Shown here: in pieces, positions 17,152 through 18,305 of the stretch
Position numbering within the stretch: position 1 is the first letter of the stretch
Layout: every line of letters starts with the position of its first letter
NCBI GenBank assembly: GCA_031255055.1
Contig: JAIRTG010000184.1
Location: 1 to 18,305 of the forward strand
Reading direction: 5' to 3'
From: Prevotellaceae bacterium
Lineage (GTDB): Bacteria; Bacteroidota; Bacteroidia; Bacteroidales; Paludibacteraceae
DNA: 18,305 nt
Program-made: the position numbers and the translations under genes
Notes under the pieces: model-generated
What the model was told of the DNA's origin: nothing
Seen by the model: only the letters and a program-made list of their open reading frames with translations
Database searches by the model: none

Positions 17152-17458
17152 AGCAAACGAACGAGGAAATCCTCTCTTTTTTATAGAAAATCCTCTCTTT
17201 TTTGGAGGACATCCTATCTTTTTAGGAGGAAATCCTCGTTCATTTGTTAAAAATCCTCGTTCATTTGCTAAAAATCCTCGTTCAAAGTAAGGACATCCTC
17301 TCTTTTTAGGAGGACATCCTCGTTCATTTGTTAAAAATCCTCGTTCGTTTGCTAAAAATCCTACAAAAAAGTGAGGATGTCCTATAAAAAAGTGAGGATG
17401 TCCTCCAAAAAAGAGAGGATTTCCTATAAAAAAGAGAGGATTTCCTCGTTCATTTGCT
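17152..17458. repeat. 64-bp inverted repeat inside the 21-bp array
   Basis: Arms 17152-17215 and 17395-17458 are reverse complements with two mismatches (by hand, 62 of 64). They are separated by 179 bp that is itself made of the 21-bp units. The arms contain the GAGGAAATCCTC junction followed by TCTTTTTTATAG. Transcribed or extruded, they could form a long hairpin. Confidence 0.85.
17206..17362. repeat. Higher-order tandem duplication of four 21-bp units
   Basis: Segment 17206-17278 recurs at 17290-17362, offset 84 bp, exactly four units, with three mismatches over 73 bp. This indicates that blocks of units were duplicated together, as in satellite DNA, and that duplication kept the 21-bp register. 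Confidence 0.85.
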
Positions 17459-17651
17459 AAAAATCTTCGTTCATTTGCTAAAAATTCTCATTCATTTATT
17501 AAAAATCCTCGTTCATTTATTAAAAATCTTCGTCCATTTATTAAAAATCCTCGTCCGTTTGCTGAAAATCCTACCTTATCTGTTAAAAAACATCCGAATC
17601 AGCACTATGACCCTCCTCCGCCTACCGGTATACGATGCCTTAAAAATGAAA

Positions 17652-17785
17652 AATGAAGAATGAAGAATGAAGAGTGATGAGTGATTCAACCTTAATCGTA
17701 TTTAGTATTTAGTGTTTAGCGATTAATCATAGAGAATCCGCACTCATCACTCATCATTCTTCACTCTTCATTCTTCATTCTTCAC
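17652..17785. repeat. Nested inverted repeat with GAAGAAT direct repeats
   Basis: A 24-bp perfect inverted repeat: 17654-17677 is the exact reverse complement of 17761-17784. Each arm is made of TGAAGAA-type 7-bp repeats followed by GTGATGAGTG-like sequence. Inside it a second pair, TTAATCG (17692-17698) and CGATTAA (17720-17726), is arranged concentrically. The right arm abuts the CACTGTCTT edge of repeat copy 4, so the palindrome may be part of the same composite unit. No gene is apparent in it. Confidence 0.85.
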
Positions 17786-17885
17786 TGTCTTACGGGGCGT
17801 TGCGGGGCAGAGCCCCGCAGAGGGGGTAGCGGAAGACCGCGCTCGCGCGGGCTGAAGCGAGGGGGAGACTTCCCCCACCCTAATT
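17783..17885 (+). repeat. Three-hairpin repeat element, copy 4
   Basis: The core is 17793-17885, in the same orientation as copy 1 and inverted relative to copy 3. Outer parts are nearly identical to copies 1 and 3. The middle hairpin differs: CCGCG-CTCG-CGCGG at 17837-17850 in place of CGCC-GTA-GGCG, so the sequence changed but a stem was kept. It shares CACTGTCTT at the left edge with copy 1. Confidence 0.88.
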
Positions 17886-17960
17886 CTCTTTCTCTTTCTC
17901 TTTCTTGTTCTCTATCTCTTGCTTCAAGGAAAAATGATCGTTCTCTTTCTCTTTCTCTTC
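17884..17960. repeat. Pyrimidine-rich hexamer microsatellite tail of copy 4
   Basis: (TTTCTC)n-like runs at about 17886-17905 and again at about 17940-17958, interrupted by non-repetitive sequence (about 17906-17939), then CCCGGAAGAATGAC, which resembles the end of the tail of copy 1. The strong strand asymmetry could form triplex or slipped structures. It lies just beyond the pruA terminator and encodes nothing credible. Confidence 0.7.
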
Positions 17961-17992
17961 CCGGAAGAATGACAACAAGGATACCGGCGGGT

Positions 17993-18027
17993 AAAAAAAA
18001 TGCGCCGTTGCGATGTGCAGCGGCGCG
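17993..18027 (-). terminator. Intrinsic terminator of pruA
   Basis: On the minus strand GCGCCGCTGC and GCAACGGCGC (18026-18002) form a 10-bp stem with one G-T pair and a 5-nt loop, followed by a run of eight T residues (plus-strand A run 17993-18000). It lies about 20 bp past the pruA stop codon. Confidence 0.92.
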
Positions 18028-18047
18028 TGAAGATGAGGGTGATTTGT

Positions 18048-18305
18048 CTATTTTTCCCCTAAAAACGGGTATTTGTAGTCTGTCGGGGGCACAAACGTTT
18101 CTTTGATACAACGGGGATTTGTCCACCGAATCAGGTTCAAGGGGCCACCTGCCTTGTCGTTTGTTCCCGACGCACGCGAACCTCCAAACGGTTGCTGTGC
18201 AATGACGGCTCCTGTCGGTTTGTCGTTGATGTAGAAGTTGCCTGCCGAATAACGCAGCTTGTCGAACGCCGTTTGAATCGCATAGCGGTCGCGGGCAAAG
18301 ATGGA
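18048..18305 (-). CDS. pruA: L-glutamate gamma-semialdehyde (1-pyrroline-5-carboxylate) dehydrogenase, C-terminal part
   Basis: Only the last 85 codons are in the window; the gene continues beyond 18305. The enzyme oxidises glutamate semialdehyde to glutamate with NAD+ in proline breakdown. The tail shows aldehyde-dehydrogenase C-terminal motifs: SAGNFYINDKPTGAV, QQPFGGSRASGTNDKAGG and LNLIRWTNPR, which are specific for P5C dehydrogenases. The catalytic Cys and Glu would lie outside the window. The reading frame ends in TAG at 18048-18050, followed by the terminator at 17993-18027. Confidence 0.93.
   Translation of the reverse strand, partial: SIFARDRYAIQTAFDKLRYSAGNFYINDKPTGAVIAQQPFGGSRASGTNDKAGGPLNLIRWTNPRCIKETFVPPTDYKYPFLGEK

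Larger units (their letters stand above)
16834..17575. repeat. Array of about 35 units with a strict 21-bp period
   Basis: The T of each xTCCT or its equivalent falls at fixed 21-bp steps: for example 16855, 16876, 16897, 16918, then 17170, 17191, 17212, 17233, 17254 and so on to 17569, with no insertion or deletion in between. Positions 16936-17166 hold 11 near-identical units, GAGGATTTTTAG plus CAAAYGAAC. The right part holds the reverse complement (GTTCATTTG plus CTAAAAATCCTC) mixed with a second type, TATAAAAAAG joined to GAGGATKTCC. Unit ends degrade at both edges. The period equals two turns of B-DNA and seven codons. The units translate as LLKILVH-like heptads, but only TTG starts exist and the second unit type brings in-frame stops, so coding is unlikely. 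There are no unique spacers, so this is not CRISPR. Confidence 0.92.

Noticed and set aside
16803..17156. Minus-strand open frame coding LLKILVH-type heptads
   Set aside because: It arises from the 21-bp repeats (seven codons per unit). There is no ATG, only TTG, no leader or promoter, and units of the second type add stops in this frame. The same heptads appear on the opposite strand at 17454-17663 because the array is inverted.
16834..17575. CRISPR array
   Set aside because: Units are contiguous 21-bp repeats without unique spacers, orientation changes within the array, and no cas genes are present.
17454..17663. Plus-strand open frame with the same heptads
   Set aside because: Same repeat artefact; it starts with TTG and runs out into unrelated sequence.
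16687..17885. Insertion sequence
   Set aside because: Flanking inverted elements exist, but no transposase frame or target-site duplication could be seen.
17782..18126. Minus-strand open frame with Arg-Glu repeats
   Set aside because: It is made of the pyrimidine microsatellite and repeat copy 4 and overlaps the pruA terminator and gene end in another frame.

Overview
The window looks like a chromosomal segment of a Bacteroidota species, most likely order Bacteroidales. Three signs point there: promoters of the Bacteroides type (TTTG, about 18 bp, TANNTTTG), a secreted subtilase ending in a type IX secretion (T9SS) sorting domain, and a six-gene Na+-translocating NADH:quinone oxidoreductase (Nqr) operon whose proteins resemble Bacteroidales ones. 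A T9SS cargo suggests a Porphyromonas/Tannerella/Dysgonomonas-like lineage. The exact genus cannot be told from the sequence.

Layout. 1-369: copy 1 of a GC-rich hairpin repeat, then a promoter. 370-6144 (+): a membrane nucleotide-sugar 4,6-dehydratase, a WecA/MraY-like glycan-initiating phosphotransferase, an ABC-F ATPase abutting it, and an RsmI-like methyltransferase. 6177-12319 (+): promoter, leader of about 165 nt, nqrABCDEF and a strong intrinsic terminator. 12268-12680: a repeat-rich gap with an inverted repeat, a truncated hairpin-element copy and an orphan terminator-like hairpin. 12687-13199 (+): a YfcE-like phosphoesterase. 13206-16505 (-): folB, xseA and the T9SS-type subtilase, read as subtilase, xseA, folB from a clear promoter at 16541-16570. 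16571-17990: about 1.4 kb of repeats with no credible gene. 17993-18305 (-): terminator and C-terminal end of pruA.

How the genes work together. The first two genes would make a modified UDP-sugar and start lipid-linked surface-glycan assembly. The Nqr operon encodes all six subunits of a respiratory sodium pump. The minus-strand operon puts a secreted protease ahead of DNA-repair and folate genes, with no obvious functional link.

The most unusual part is 16687-17885. About 35 consecutive 21-bp units run in one register, without an indel, from 16834 to about 17575. Each register position carries a 12-bp core built from interchangeable half-sites (GAGGA or its complement TCCTC). The array includes a 64-bp inverted repeat and an 84-bp higher-order duplication. 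It is flanked by two inverted copies of the roughly 90-bp three-hairpin element also found at 37-125 and, truncated, at 12421-12450. I know of no described system with this organisation, but I could not search databases.
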